Shown here piece by piece: positions 25,644 through 33,595 of a DNA stretch of 64,000 bases. Within the stretch, counting starts at the first letter, position 1, and the number at the start of each line of letters is the position of its first letter. A model generated the notes under the pieces. The model saw only the letters and a list, made by a program, of their open reading frames with translations. It was not told where the DNA came from and did no database searches. The stretch is from Nocardia acididurans (lineage in GTDB: Bacteria > Actinomycetota > Actinomycetes > Mycobacteriales > Mycobacteriaceae): assembly GCF_016741815.1 (NCBI RefSeq), contig NZ_JAERRJ010000010.1:186001-250000 (forward strand), in the 5' to 3' direction. The translations under genes and the position numbers were made by a program.

Positions 25644-26249
25644 ATGAACGTGCGGGGGTTGCTCCAGGCGGAGCGTGCGGAACTGGTCGAACTGCTCCGG
25701 TCACTCAGCGATGCGGAATGGGAGACACCGTCGCTGTGCGCGGGGTGGAGTGTGCGGGATGTGGTGTGCCACTTACAGACCGATGCCGTTTCCCTGCAGA
25801 GCTATCTGCTGCTGAGCCTGCGCAACCCGTCGATCGATCGCACCAATCAGGCCTTGATCCGCCAGGTCCGCACCCTGTCCAACGCCGAGTTGATCGATCG
25901 GCTCGCTGCCGCCGACGGCTGGTTCAGCCGATACCTGCCGCGGATCGCGCTGGCCGACAACTTCGTGCACCAGCAGGACATCCGGCGACCGCTCGGGCGA
26001 GAGCGCACGGTGCCCGAGAAACGCCTGCGTGCCGTCCTCGGCTCTCCGGACCCGTTCGCCCTGCCCTGGCGCAACACGCACGGATTGCGCTGGGAGGCAA
26101 CCGATATCCAGTGGTCGAAAGGCTCGGGGCCACTGGTCCGCGGGCCGGGGGAGGCGCTGGCGCTGGCCATGGTCGGACGGCCCGTCGCACTCGACGACCT
26201 GCGCGGGGACGGCGTCGCGGAGCTGCGGCGACGGCTGCTGCCCGACTGA
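25644..26249 (+). CDS. Maleylpyruvate isomerase/DinB-like mycothiol-dependent family protein
   Basis: 201 aa. The N-terminal MDMPI domain is clear: LLQAERAELVELLRSLSDAEWETPSLCAGWSVRDVVCHL, a later DNFVHQQDIRRPLG that carries the second and third metal-binding histidines, and a C-terminal region with LRWEATDIQWSKGSGPLVRGPGEALALAMVGR, as in TIGR03083-type proteins. These use a metal and mycothiol, the actinobacterial thiol. The substrate is unknown. A TTAGCT box lies 6 nt before the ATG, suggesting a leaderless message. Confidence 0.87.
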   Translation: MNVRGLLQAERAELVELLRSLSDAEWETPSLCAGWSVRDVVCHLQTDAVSLQSYLLLSLRNPSIDRTNQALIRQVRTLSNAELIDRLAAADGWFSRYLPRIALADNFVHQQDIRRPLGRERTVPEKRLRAVLGSPDPFALPWRNTHGLRWEATDIQWSKGSGPLVRGPGEALALAMVGRPVALDDLRGDGVAELRRRLLPD

Positions 26250-26376
26250 TTCAGCCCACCGCCGGATGCGGGCTTGCTCTCCGGCGCGTTCACCGGCGGC
26301 CGGACGCGTTCCGGTGTGGGGTGCGACATGTGCGCGACGCGAGCGCGGTGCCGGGTGCGGCGGTACTGTCGTAGGC

Positions 26377-26676
26377 GTGATCATGCGGATGAATTCGACT
26401 GCGCTGCCGGTGCTGGCGCTCGTCGTCTCCGCGTGGGCGGTGATCTTCCTTGCCGCCGAGCCCAATTCGCTGGTGGTGCTGGGCGCGACCGTCCTGGTCG
26501 CGTTGACCGCCGCCGCACTGCTGACGCCGCGCGCCCGGCTGCTCGCGGTGGTCGCCGTCAATTCCGGCCCGCCCGAATCGGCGCGCCGTCGTCGCCGCGG
26601 CGACTATCTACGGCAGAGCAATCCCGACACCGCCGGGCGTCCACGACCTCGAGCGCCCGGGGCGCTATCCGCCTGA
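26377..26676 (+). CDS. DUF6412 family membrane protein
   Basis: 99 aa. Two adjacent hydrophobic helices (residues about 8-25 and 30-50), then an arginine-rich cytosolic tail ending DYLRQSNPDTAGRPRPRAPGA, typical of DUF6412 proteins encoded just before yidC-like genes in actinobacteria. The GTG at 26377 lies 7 nt after TACTGT (26364-26369), a leaderless arrangement; ATG codons at 26383 and 26389 are alternatives. It is 89 bp upstream of the yidC paralog on the same strand and may function with it, which is inference from position. Confidence 0.75.
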   Translation: MIMRMNSTALPVLALVVSAWAVIFLAAEPNSLVVLGATVLVALTAAALLTPRARLLAVVAVNSGPPESARRRRRGDYLRQSNPDTAGRPRPRAPGALSA

Positions 26677-26765
26677 CCTCGCTGTATTCGCGCGGGGTCG
26701 GGCCGATGCCGCCCTGAATCCCGTTCGCCCGCCCGTGTGCGGGCGCCGCGCAGTGAGGTCCTCTC

Positions 26766-27530
26766 GTGCTCGATTTCGTCTATTACCCGGTGTCCGCCGT
26801 GCTGTGGGTGTGGCACACCACTTTCGCCGCCGTACTCGGTGCGGCCGGCAGCCTGGCCTGGGTGCTGGCCATCGTGTTCCTCGTCATGACCCTGCGGGCG
26901 CTGCTGCTGCGCCCGTTCCTGGCCACCGTCCGATTCCAGCGTTCGATCCAGAAAATGCAGCCGCAGCTGCAGGAGATCAAACGCAAATACCCGAAGGATC
27001 TCCAGAAACAGAGCGAGGAGATGGCCAAGGTGCAGCAGGAGCACGGCGTGAGCCTGCTCGGCGGCTGCCTGCCGCCGCTGGCCCAGGGCCTGGTGTTCTT
27101 CGGGCTGTTCCACGTCCTGCGCTCGTTCAAGAGCGCGGAGGTCGGCAACTACGTGTTCTCCGCCGACCAGGTGGAATCCTTCCTGCAGGCGAAGCTGTTG
27201 GGCGCGCCGCTGGTGGCGACCCTGGCCGACGCGGGCGCGGCATTCGGTTCGGTTGCGGTGGTCGCGCTTCCGCTGGCCGTCATCGCCGCGGTCGCCACCC
27301 ACTTCACCGCCCGGTTCGCCATCGCCCGCCAGCGCGAGGCGGGCACCGAGGAGACCCAGCAGGTGCGCATCATGAACACCCTGTCGCTGTGGGTTTTCCC
27401 GCTCGGCGCGCTCGTCTCGGGCGTCATCCTCCCGGTCGGCATCCTGCTCTACTTCGTCACCCAGAATGCCTGGACGTTCGTGCAGCAGCACCTGGTCTAT
27501 CGGCCGACCCCGGCTCCGGCGAATAAGTGA
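26766..27530 (+). CDS. YidC/Oxa1-family membrane insertase (short paralog)
   Basis: 254 aa. The YidC core is recognisable: a first transmembrane helix, LATVRFQRSIQKMQPQLQEIKRKYPKDLQKQSEEMAKVQQEHGVSLLGGCLPPLAQGLVFFGLF (cytosolic coiled loop and second helix), and three further helices ending ILPVGILLYFVTQNAWTFVQQHLV. The length is shorter than the essential housekeeping YidC of actinobacteria, which is normally near rpmH/rnpA, so this is a second copy. It inserts or folds membrane proteins; its clients are unknown. GAGG before the GTG supports the start. DUF6412 lies upstream and hisD downstream. Confidence 0.88.
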   Translation: MLDFVYYPVSAVLWVWHTTFAAVLGAAGSLAWVLAIVFLVMTLRALLLRPFLATVRFQRSIQKMQPQLQEIKRKYPKDLQKQSEEMAKVQQEHGVSLLGGCLPPLAQGLVFFGLFHVLRSFKSAEVGNYVFSADQVESFLQAKLLGAPLVATLADAGAAFGSVAVVALPLAVIAAVATHFTARFAIARQREAGTEETQQVRIMNTLSLWVFPLGALVSGVILPVGILLYFVTQNAWTFVQQHLVYRPTPAPANK

Positions 27531-27627
27531 TGGCGCCGACCCGATAGTCTGGTACCTGGTCGCGGGCAGTTTCGGCTGCTCGCAGCACCCCTTCGATGAT
27601 CAGCACAGACAAGGAATCCACCCAGCT

Positions 27628-28965
27628 ATGACTAGCCGCATCGAGCTCGCCCGCGTGGATCTGCGCGGACGTACGCCCACTGCTGCCGAACTGCGCGCGG
27701 CCCTGCCGCGCGGGGGCGTCGACGTGGACTCGGTGCTGCATCACGTGCGGCCGGTCGTGGAGGCCATCCGCGATCGGGGCGTGCAGGCCGCGCAGGAGTA
27801 CAGCCTGAAGTTCGACGGCGTCCAGCCGCAGACCGTGCGGGTGCCCGCCGCGGAACTCGACAGGGCGCTGGCCGAACTGGATCCGGCCGTGCGCGCCGCC
27901 CTCGAGGTCGCCATCGAACGCACCCGCAAGGTGCACGCCGATCAGCGCCGCACCGACAAGACCACCGAGGTGGTGCCCGGCGGCACCGTCACCGAGCGGT
28001 GGGTGCCGGTCGAGCGGGTCGGGCTGTACGTGCCGGGCGGCAATGCCGTCTACCCGTCCAGCGTCGTGATGAACGTGGTGCCCGCGCAGGCCGCGGGCGT
28101 GGAGTCGCTCGTCGTGGCCTCGCCGCCGCAGGCGCAGTTCGACGGTCTGCCGCACCCGACCATTCTGGCGGCCGCCAAGCTGCTCGGCGTCGCGGAGGTG
28201 TGGGCGGTCGGCGGCGCGCAGGCCGTGGCGCTGCTGTCCTACGGCGGCACCGATACCGATGGCGCGCAATTGGAACCGGTCGACATGATCACCGGCCCCG
28301 GCAATATCTATGTGACGGCCGCCAAGCGCCTGTGCCGCGGCCTGGTCGGCATCGACGCCGAGGCCGGGCCCACCGAGATCGCCATCCTGGCCGACGCCAC
28401 CGCCGATCCGGCGCACGTGGCCGCCGACCTGATCTCGCAGGCCGAGCACGATGTGCTGGCGGCCAGCGTGCTGGTCACCGACAGCGTGGAGCTGGCCGAC
28501 GCCGTGGATGCCGCGCTGAGCGCGCAGATGGCGGTCGTGAAGCACCACGATCGGGTCGCGGAAGCGCTGTCCGGCAAGCAGTCCGGCACCGTGCTCGTGG
28601 ACGATATCGCCCAGGGCCTGCGGGTGGTGAACGCCTACGCCGCCGAGCACCTCGAGATCCAGACCGCCGACGCCTCCGGGGTCGCGGCCCAGGTGCGCAG
28701 TGCCGGAGCGGTTTTCGTGGGCGCGTGGTCGCCGGTGTCGCTCGGCGACTACTGCGCCGGATCCAATCACGTGCTGCCCACCGCCGGATGCGCCCGGCAC
28801 TCCTCGGGTTTGAGCGTGCAGACCTTCCTGCGCGGAATCCACGTGGTGGACTACTCCGAGCAGGCGCTGCAGGATGTCGCGGGACACGTGGTGGCGCTGG
28901 CGAATGCCGAGGATCTGCCCGCGCACGGCCAGGCCGTGCAGGTGCGATTCGGAGCGCTGTCGTGA
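27628..28965 (+). CDS. hisD: Histidinol dehydrogenase
   Basis: Zinc enzyme catalysing the last two oxidations from histidinol to histidine. 445 aa. Motifs: YVPGGNAVYPSSVVMNVVPAQAAGVESLVVASPP, EVWAVGGAQAVALLSYG, ITGPGNIYVTAAKRLCRGLVGIDAEAGPTEIAI, and DYCAGSNHVLPTAGCARHSSGLSVQTFLRG, which include NAD-binding and zinc-ligand residues. The ATG at 27628 fits the family start; the in-frame extension upstream runs into yidC. It overlaps hisC by 4 nt and begins the hisD-C-B-H run. Confidence 0.97.
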   Translation: MTSRIELARVDLRGRTPTAAELRAALPRGGVDVDSVLHHVRPVVEAIRDRGVQAAQEYSLKFDGVQPQTVRVPAAELDRALAELDPAVRAALEVAIERTRKVHADQRRTDKTTEVVPGGTVTERWVPVERVGLYVPGGNAVYPSSVVMNVVPAQAAGVESLVVASPPQAQFDGLPHPTILAAAKLLGVAEVWAVGGAQAVALLSYGGTDTDGAQLEPVDMITGPGNIYVTAAKRLCRGLVGIDAEAGPTEIAILADATADPAHVAADLISQAEHDVLAASVLVTDSVELADAVDAALSAQMAVVKHHDRVAEALSGKQSGTVLVDDIAQGLRVVNAYAAEHLEIQTADASGVAAQVRSAGAVFVGAWSPVSLGDYCAGSNHVLPTAGCARHSSGLSVQTFLRGIHVVDYSEQALQDVAGHVVALANAEDLPAHGQAVQVRFGALS

Positions 28966-30119
28966 ACGCCGCGCCCGATCCCGCCGTGCTCGCGCCCGGG
29001 ACCGTACCCGGATCCGCCATCTCCCTCGATGATCTGCCGCTGCGCGACAACCTGCGCGGCAAGAGCCCGTACGGCGCACCGCAATTGACGGTGCCCGTGC
29101 AGCTCAACACCAACGAGAACCCGCACCCGCCGAGCAGGGCGCTGGTCGACGATGTGGCCGAATCCGTGCGCGCGGCGGCCGCCGACCTGCACCGCTACCC
29201 GGACCGCGACGCCGTGGCGCTGCGCTCCGATCTGGCCGCCTACCTGACCCGGCAGACCGGCGTCGCACTCGATGTGTCGAATGTGTGGGCCGCCAACGGA
29301 TCCAACGAGATCCTGCAACAGCTGCTGCAGGCGTTCGGTGGGCCCGGCCGCAGCGCACTAGGTTTCGTGCCCTCGTATTCGATGCACCCGATCATCTCCG
29401 AGGGCATCGACACCGAGTGGGTCGAGGCCAAGCGCAATGGCGACTTCTCCCTCGATATCGATTACGCGGTGGCGGTGATCCACGAACGCCGCCCCGACGT
29501 GGTGTTCGTGACCAGCCCCAACAACCCGACCGGACACAGCATCCCGCTGGCTGATCTGGAGCGGATTCTCGAGGCCGCGCCCGGCATCGTGGTGGTGGAC
29601 GAGGCGTACGGGGAGTTCTCCAGCGCGCCCAGCGCCCTCGCGCTGATCGACCGGTACCCGGCGAAAGTCGTTGTCTCGCGCACCATGTCGAAGGCGTTCG
29701 CCTTCGCGGGCGGGCGACTGGGTTACCTGGCCGCCGCGCCCGCCGTCATCGACGCGCTGCTGCTGGTGCGGCTGCCGTATCACCTGTCGGTGGTCACGCA
29801 GGCCGCCGCGCGGGCGGCGCTGCGGCATGCCGACGAAACCCTCGGCAGCGTGGCCGAATTGGCGGCGCAGCGGGATCGGGTGGCGGAAGCCCTGCGCGGC
29901 ATGGGATTCGCCGTGATCCCCTCGGACGCCAACTTCATCCTGTTCGGCTACTTCGCCGATTCGGGCCGCGCCTGGCAGCGCTACCTGGACGACGGTGTGC
30001 TGATCCGCGATGTCGGCATCCCGTCCTACCTGCGCGCCACCATCGGCCTCGCCGCCGAGAACGACGAATTCCTGCGCGTCAGCGCGAAATTGGCGTCCGA
30101 AGAATTGATCCAGCGATGA
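28962..30119 (+). CDS. hisC: Histidinol-phosphate aminotransferase
   Basis: PLP enzyme interconverting imidazole-acetol phosphate and histidinol phosphate. 385 aa. NTNENPHPPSRALVDDV, ANGSNEILQQLLQAFGGPGRSALGF, SPNNPTGHSIPL, VVDEAYGEF, and TMSKAFAFAGGRLGYL with the PLP lysine. The GTG overlaps the hisD stop (GTGA) and the hisB ATG overlaps its own stop, so translation is coupled along the operon. The N-terminal 25 residues before DDLPLRDNLRG are a slightly long but normal actinobacterial extension. Confidence 0.96.
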   Translation: MNAAPDPAVLAPGTVPGSAISLDDLPLRDNLRGKSPYGAPQLTVPVQLNTNENPHPPSRALVDDVAESVRAAAADLHRYPDRDAVALRSDLAAYLTRQTGVALDVSNVWAANGSNEILQQLLQAFGGPGRSALGFVPSYSMHPIISEGIDTEWVEAKRNGDFSLDIDYAVAVIHERRPDVVFVTSPNNPTGHSIPLADLERILEAAPGIVVVDEAYGEFSSAPSALALIDRYPAKVVVSRTMSKAFAFAGGRLGYLAAAPAVIDALLLVRLPYHLSVVTQAAARAALRHADETLGSVAELAAQRDRVAEALRGMGFAVIPSDANFILFGYFADSGRAWQRYLDDGVLIRDVGIPSYLRATIGLAAENDEFLRVSAKLASEELIQR

Positions 30120-30772
30120 GCGCGGAGGCAAGCCTCCCCAGGAATACGGAAGCGAGCATGGACCGAATCGCCCGGGTGGAACGCACCACCAAGGAATCCA
30201 GCATCGTCGTCGAGATCAATCTCGACGGCTCCGGCAAGACCGACATCTCCACCGGTGTCCCGTTCTTCGACCACATGCTGACCGCGTTCGGCCAGCACGG
30301 CAGCTTCGACCTGACCGTGCACGCCAAGGGCGATATCGAGATCGAGGCGCACCACACGGTCGAGGACACCGCCATCGTCATCGGTCAGGCGCTGGCGCAG
30401 GCGCTCGGAGACAAGAAGGGCATCCGCCGCTTCGGCGACTCCTTCATCCCCATGGACGAGACCCTCGCCCAGGCCATCGTGGACGTCTCCGGCCGCCCCT
30501 ACTGTGTGCACACCGGTGAACCGGATCACCTGCTGCACACCGTGATTCCGAGCGCGGGCCCCGGCGCGTCCTACTCGACCGTGCTCAACCGGCACGTCTT
30601 CGAGTCGATCGCGCTCAACGCCCGTATCGCCCTGCACGTGCGCGTCCTCTACGGCCGCGACCAGCACCACATCACCGAAGCCGAATTCAAGGCTGTCGCA
30701 CGGGCTTTGCGCGCCGCCGTCGAATTCGACCCGCGTGTCTCCGGCGTGCCGTCCACCAAGGGAACGCTATGA
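30116..30772 (+). CDS. hisB: Imidazoleglycerol-phosphate dehydratase
   Basis: Dehydrates imidazole-glycerol phosphate to imidazole-acetol phosphate. 218 aa, the monofunctional form. GVPFFDHMLTAFGQHGSFDL, EIEAHHTVEDTAI, RRFGDSFIPMDETLAQAIVDVSGRPY and DQHHITEAEFKA provide the manganese-binding histidines. Start at 30116 (ATGA overlap with hisC); a later ATG at 30158 matches the core exactly and is an alternative. Overlaps hisH by 4 nt. Confidence 0.96.
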   Translation: MSAEASLPRNTEASMDRIARVERTTKESSIVVEINLDGSGKTDISTGVPFFDHMLTAFGQHGSFDLTVHAKGDIEIEAHHTVEDTAIVIGQALAQALGDKKGIRRFGDSFIPMDETLAQAIVDVSGRPYCVHTGEPDHLLHTVIPSAGPGASYSTVLNRHVFESIALNARIALHVRVLYGRDQHHITEAEFKAVARALRAAVEFDPRVSGVPSTKGTL

Positions 30773-31407
30773 CCAAGAGGCTCGCCCTGCTCGACTACGG
30801 CTCGGGCAACCTGCACTCCGCCGCGCGCGCCCTGGCCCGCACCGGCGCCGAGGTGACCGTCACCGCCGATCCCGACACCGCCTTGAACGCGGACGGTCTC
30901 GTGGTCCCCGGCGTCGGCGCCTTCGCCGCCTGCATGGCGGGCCTGAAGGCCGTGCGCGGCGACCGCATCATCGGCAAGCGCCTCTCCGGCGGCCGCCCCG
31001 TCCTGGGCATCTGCGTGGGCATGCAGATCCTGTTCGAACGCGGCGTCGAGTTCGGCGTGGAAACCGAAGGCTGCGCCGAATGGCCCGGCACCGTGGAACG
31101 CCTGGACGCTCCCGTCCTGCCGCACATGGGCTGGAACACCGTGAAGGCCCCCGACGACACCGTCCTGTTCGCGGGCATGGACGCCGACACCCGCTTCTAT
31201 TTCGTGCACTCCTACGCCGCCCAGACCTGGGCGTGGGATCCGGACGGCGGCAGCCAGATCGCCCCCGCCAAACTCACCTGGGCCGAACACGGCGTTCCGT
31301 TCCTGGCGGCGGTCGAGAACGGCCCCCTGTCCGCCACCCAGTTCCACCCGGAGAAGTCCGGCGATGCTGGCGCCCACCTGCTGCGCAACTGGGTCGAATC
31401 CCTCTGA
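30769..31407 (+). CDS. hisH: Imidazole glycerol phosphate synthase, glutaminase subunit
   Basis: Supplies ammonia from glutamine to HisF. 212 aa class I amidotransferase. LLDYGSGNLHS at the N-terminus, PGVGAFAACM, GICVGMQILFE with the catalytic cysteine, HMGWNT, FYFVHSYAA and FHPEKSG with the catalytic histidine/glutamate. The ATG overlaps the hisB stop. hisF, its partner subunit, is 5.6 kb away beyond an insertion block, whereas mycobacterial his operons keep hisH next to hisA-impA-hisF. Confidence 0.96.
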   Translation: MTKRLALLDYGSGNLHSAARALARTGAEVTVTADPDTALNADGLVVPGVGAFAACMAGLKAVRGDRIIGKRLSGGRPVLGICVGMQILFERGVEFGVETEGCAEWPGTVERLDAPVLPHMGWNTVKAPDDTVLFAGMDADTRFYFVHSYAAQTWAWDPDGGSQIAPAKLTWAEHGVPFLAAVENGPLSATQFHPEKSGDAGAHLLRNWVESL

Positions 31408-31459
31408 CCCACACCGGCGTTTTGTGGGTAGGGCCAACGAGCATTGCTAGAGTTTCCGC

Positions 31460-31912
31460 ATGGAGATCGCCCATACGGGAGCATCCGGCAAGCTGCGCGC
31501 CCTACCCACTCGCCTGGTGAATCAGGTAGCCATCCTTGCCAATCGAGCCACCGACAAGGCGTTGGAAGACACCGGCTCCCGCCGCTACCACTTCGCCCTG
31601 ATGGTCACCCTCGACGAATTCGGCCCCGCCAGCCAGGCCGATCTCGGCAGGCGCACCCGCATCGATCGCAGTGACGTCGTGGCCGCGCTCAATGATCTCG
31701 CCGATCGGGGATTCGTGAAGCGCAGCCCGGACCCCACCGATCGGCGGCGCAACATCATCTCGCTGACTCCGGCGGGCGCCGACCATCTGCGGGACCTCGA
31801 CGACCGCCTGGCCGCAGCGCAGGACGAACTGCTCGCCGGCTTCTCCATCGCCGAGCGGGCGCAACTGGTGCTGCTGCTCACCCGAATACTGGAGCAGCAC
31901 GCACCGTCCTGA
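31460..31912 (+). CDS. MarR-family regulator
   Basis: 150 aa with a complete MarR winged helix: LPTRLVNQVAILANRATDKAL, RYHFALMVTLDEFGPASQADLGRRTRIDRSDVVAALNDLADRGFVKRSPDPTDRRRNIISLTPAG. A TAGAGT box lies 6 nt before the ATG, a leaderless start. It begins the block inserted between hisH and hisA. No obvious target is adjacent on its strand; the opposite-strand toxin-antitoxin genes converge on it. Regulated process unknown. Confidence 0.88.
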   Translation: MEIAHTGASGKLRALPTRLVNQVAILANRATDKALEDTGSRRYHFALMVTLDEFGPASQADLGRRTRIDRSDVVAALNDLADRGFVKRSPDPTDRRRNIISLTPAGADHLRDLDDRLAAAQDELLAGFSIAERAQLVLLLTRILEQHAPS

Positions 31913-31928
31913 TCACGGGGTGTGGCGC

Positions 31929-32243
31929 TCACAGGTCGAAGCGGGCGCGCAGGGCGATCTTGAGTTCCTCGAGTGAACCCTCGGCGAGGCGGGCCTGGCG
32001 GGCTACGAAGCATTCCTTGGGAAGACCGGCCAGTTCGTGGATGGCGATGACGTAGTCACCCGGGAGCTGGACCGTGAGCAACTCCAGCGAGGGCGGGACA
32101 TCGCGGAGTTCACGAACCAGGGCGCACAGTACGGTGGGGCGGAGCCGCACCACCGCGTCGGAATCCACGACAACCACCGAGAACTCCCGCCCCGACGGCG
32201 TGCGAACCCGCCAGATCTCGCCCTGCGCACCGGGTTCAGTCAT
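31929..32243 (-). CDS. Probable toxin of a type II toxin-antitoxin system (MazF/PemK-like)
   Basis: 104 aa. The small beta-barrel pattern GEIWRVRTPSGREFSVVVVDSDAVVRLRPTVLCALVREL resembles MazF/PemK-type RNases, then a helix (LPKECFVARQARLAEGSLEELKIALRAR). Homology is partial, so a non-toxic SH3-like domain is possible. The start overlaps the antitoxin gene by 8 bp, the classical antitoxin-toxin order. Predicted to cleave RNA when released. Confidence 0.65.
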   Translation of the reverse strand: MTEPGAQGEIWRVRTPSGREFSVVVVDSDAVVRLRPTVLCALVRELRDVPPSLELLTVQLPGDYVIAIHELAGLPKECFVARQARLAEGSLEELKIALRARFDL

Positions 32244-32451
32244 CGAGGTTGGGAAGCGCGCCCTCGCGTGCGAACGACATGTCCGGGCCGCCCCGCTCGG
32301 CCTCGAAGGCGGCCAGCTTGCGCAGGTCGTCCTCGAGGATCCGCTGCCGGACGGCCCGGGCGATGTACTCGCTCTGCTTCCCCTCCCCGGCAACCTTTTT
32401 CAACCGCACCGCGAGCTCGTCGGGCAGGAGAACAGTTACCTTCGTGGCCAT
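32236..32451 (-). CDS. Ribbon-helix-helix antitoxin
   Basis: 71 aa. N-terminal RHH motif: KVTVLLPDELAVRLKKVAGEGKQSEYIARAVRQRIL. The C-terminal half (DDLRKLAAFEAERGGPDMSFAREGALPNLDD) is acidic and probably wraps the toxin. A promoter with TTGAGA, a 17-bp spacer and TACGAT lies immediately upstream, with the ATG 7 nt after the -10, and the -10 sits inside a perfect 14-bp palindrome, so the protein likely represses itself. It overlaps the toxin gene. Confidence 0.8.
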   Translation of the reverse strand: MATKVTVLLPDELAVRLKKVAGEGKQSEYIARAVRQRILEDDLRKLAAFEAERGGPDMSFAREGALPNLDD

Positions 32452-32487
32452 ACGTACGATCGTACGGCCATAGCGACCGCCTCTCAA
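32452..32487 (-). promoter_or_regulatory. Promoter and operator of the toxin-antitoxin operon
   Basis: On the minus strand: -35 TTGAGA (complement of 32482-32487), a 17-bp spacer and -10 TACGAT (complement of 32459-32464), then 7 nt to the antitoxin ATG. A 14-bp perfect palindrome, CGTACGATCGTACG (32453-32466), covers the -10. This is a near-consensus, leaderless, probably autoregulated promoter. Confidence 0.8.
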
Positions 32488-32523
32488 TCGGTTCGAGACA
32501 TCGACCCGATCTCGAACGGCGCG

Positions 32524-33054
32524 TTACGAATACGACCAGCAGGCCGGTTCCGCCGCCGACCACGCGGACAGGCAGAACTGGAGACTGTTGGGCAGTGAAC
32601 CCTGGGTCGCGCCGGGCAGTTTCCAGGGAATGGCGGGTGTCCGCACCGCGCCGGGGCCGCGCACACATGTGTACGCGATCTCGGAGCCCGGGCCCCAGGT
32701 GGCGGTGAGGTATCCGGAGCCGGATACGCCTCGGGCCCACCAGTATTGGGTGCCGTTCGCCTCGGCGGTCCAGATCTGGGCGGTGGCGTCGCCCGCGGTC
32801 AGATCGGCGATCTCGTAGCCGCCGGGTAGCGGTTCGTCGATGGCCGCCGGATCGTCGTAGGCGCATTCCGACGCGGCGGCGGTCGGGGGTGGTTGATCGG
32901 TGGCGGTGGCGGTGGCGGTGGCCTGGGCCGTGGCCCCGGCGACCGCGGATGCGGTCACCGGGGCCACGACGATCGGACCCTGCTCACCGGTGCACGCGCC
33001 GACCGCGAGGGTCAGCAGTGCGGCGGACGTGGTAATCAGGATGGTGCGAATCAC
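32524..33054 (-). CDS. Putative lipoprotein
   Basis: 176 aa. The N-terminal signal ends in LAVGAC, a lipobox with Cys21, so it should be lipid-anchored by Lgt/LspA (lgt is in this window). A Thr/Ala-rich spacer (residues 35-60) is followed by a compact domain with four further cysteines (ECAYDD, YTCVRG, FCLSAW, PACWSY), likely disulfide-bonded, and a WTAEANGTQYWWARG segment. Family unknown. CGGAG 10 nt upstream supports the GTG. It lies 18 nt downstream of the small exported gene and probably shares its transcript. Confidence 0.75.
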   Translation of the reverse strand: MIRTILITTSAALLTLAVGACTGEQGPIVVAPVTASAVAGATAQATATATATDQPPPTAAASECAYDDPAAIDEPLPGGYEIADLTAGDATAQIWTAEANGTQYWWARGVSGSGYLTATWGPGSEIAYTCVRGPGAVRTPAIPWKLPGATQGSLPNSLQFCLSAWSAAEPACWSYS

Positions 33055-33072
33055 TGTGCGCGGCTCCGGAAC

Positions 33073-33435
33073 TCACACGTGGCGCACATCGGAACAGTGG
33101 CTCTGATCATTGAAGTAGCAGAGCTTCGCGCCCCAGATTCGCGGATACTTGCGGCGATCGTAGGTGAACTGCCGGGTCTCGCCGTCGGCCTTCTTGATCG
33201 ACAGCCATTCCGGATTGTCGCGGCCGTTCATGTAGAGCAGCAGCGAAGCGCCGTCGGTATTACCGCGTGAGACCCAGGCCCACCCGGTGTCCGGATCGAT
33301 ATCGGCCCAGCGGCCTCCATCCCAGCCGAAATCGGCGCGGGCCGAGGCGGGTCCGGAGGCGAGGGTGGTGCCGGCGGCCGCGGCGACGGTCAGCAGACCC
33401 AGCAGCAGTGGCCGGGTGTAGCGGGTGAGGTTCAT
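33073..33435 (-). CDS. Small exported protein
   Basis: 120 aa. Clear Sec signal peptide (LTRYTRPLLLGLLTVAAAAGTTLA, cleavage near ASA-RA at residue 33). The mature part is about 88 aa and carries DGGRWADIDPDTGWAWVSRGNTDGASLLLYMNG and KYPRIWGAKLCYFNDQSHC, with two cysteines that could bridge. Family unknown. AAAGGGG 5 nt before the ATG is a good ribosome site. Divergent from the HTH-membrane gene. Confidence 0.75.
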   Translation of the reverse strand: MNLTRYTRPLLLGLLTVAAAAGTTLASGPASARADFGWDGGRWADIDPDTGWAWVSRGNTDGASLLLYMNGRDNPEWLSIKKADGETRQFTYDRRKYPRIWGAKLCYFNDQSHCSDVRHV

Positions 33436-33595
33436 GATTACCCCTTTCGACGGCGACCGCGGGGCGGCGCCGGGTGTTCGGTTGATCGGGCTCCAACCTG
33501 GCGGGAATCGGTCTGGGGCCGAAAGTGCGGATATCTGCGCGGGTCTGCGGAAGTCTTTGCGAGCAGCGATGATTCGAGCCCGATAAGGTGTTCGC

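Noticed and set aside
27999..30119. 706-codon frame that includes hisC
   Set aside because: The upstream two thirds is a shadow of hisD in another frame; only the hisC part from 28962 is real.
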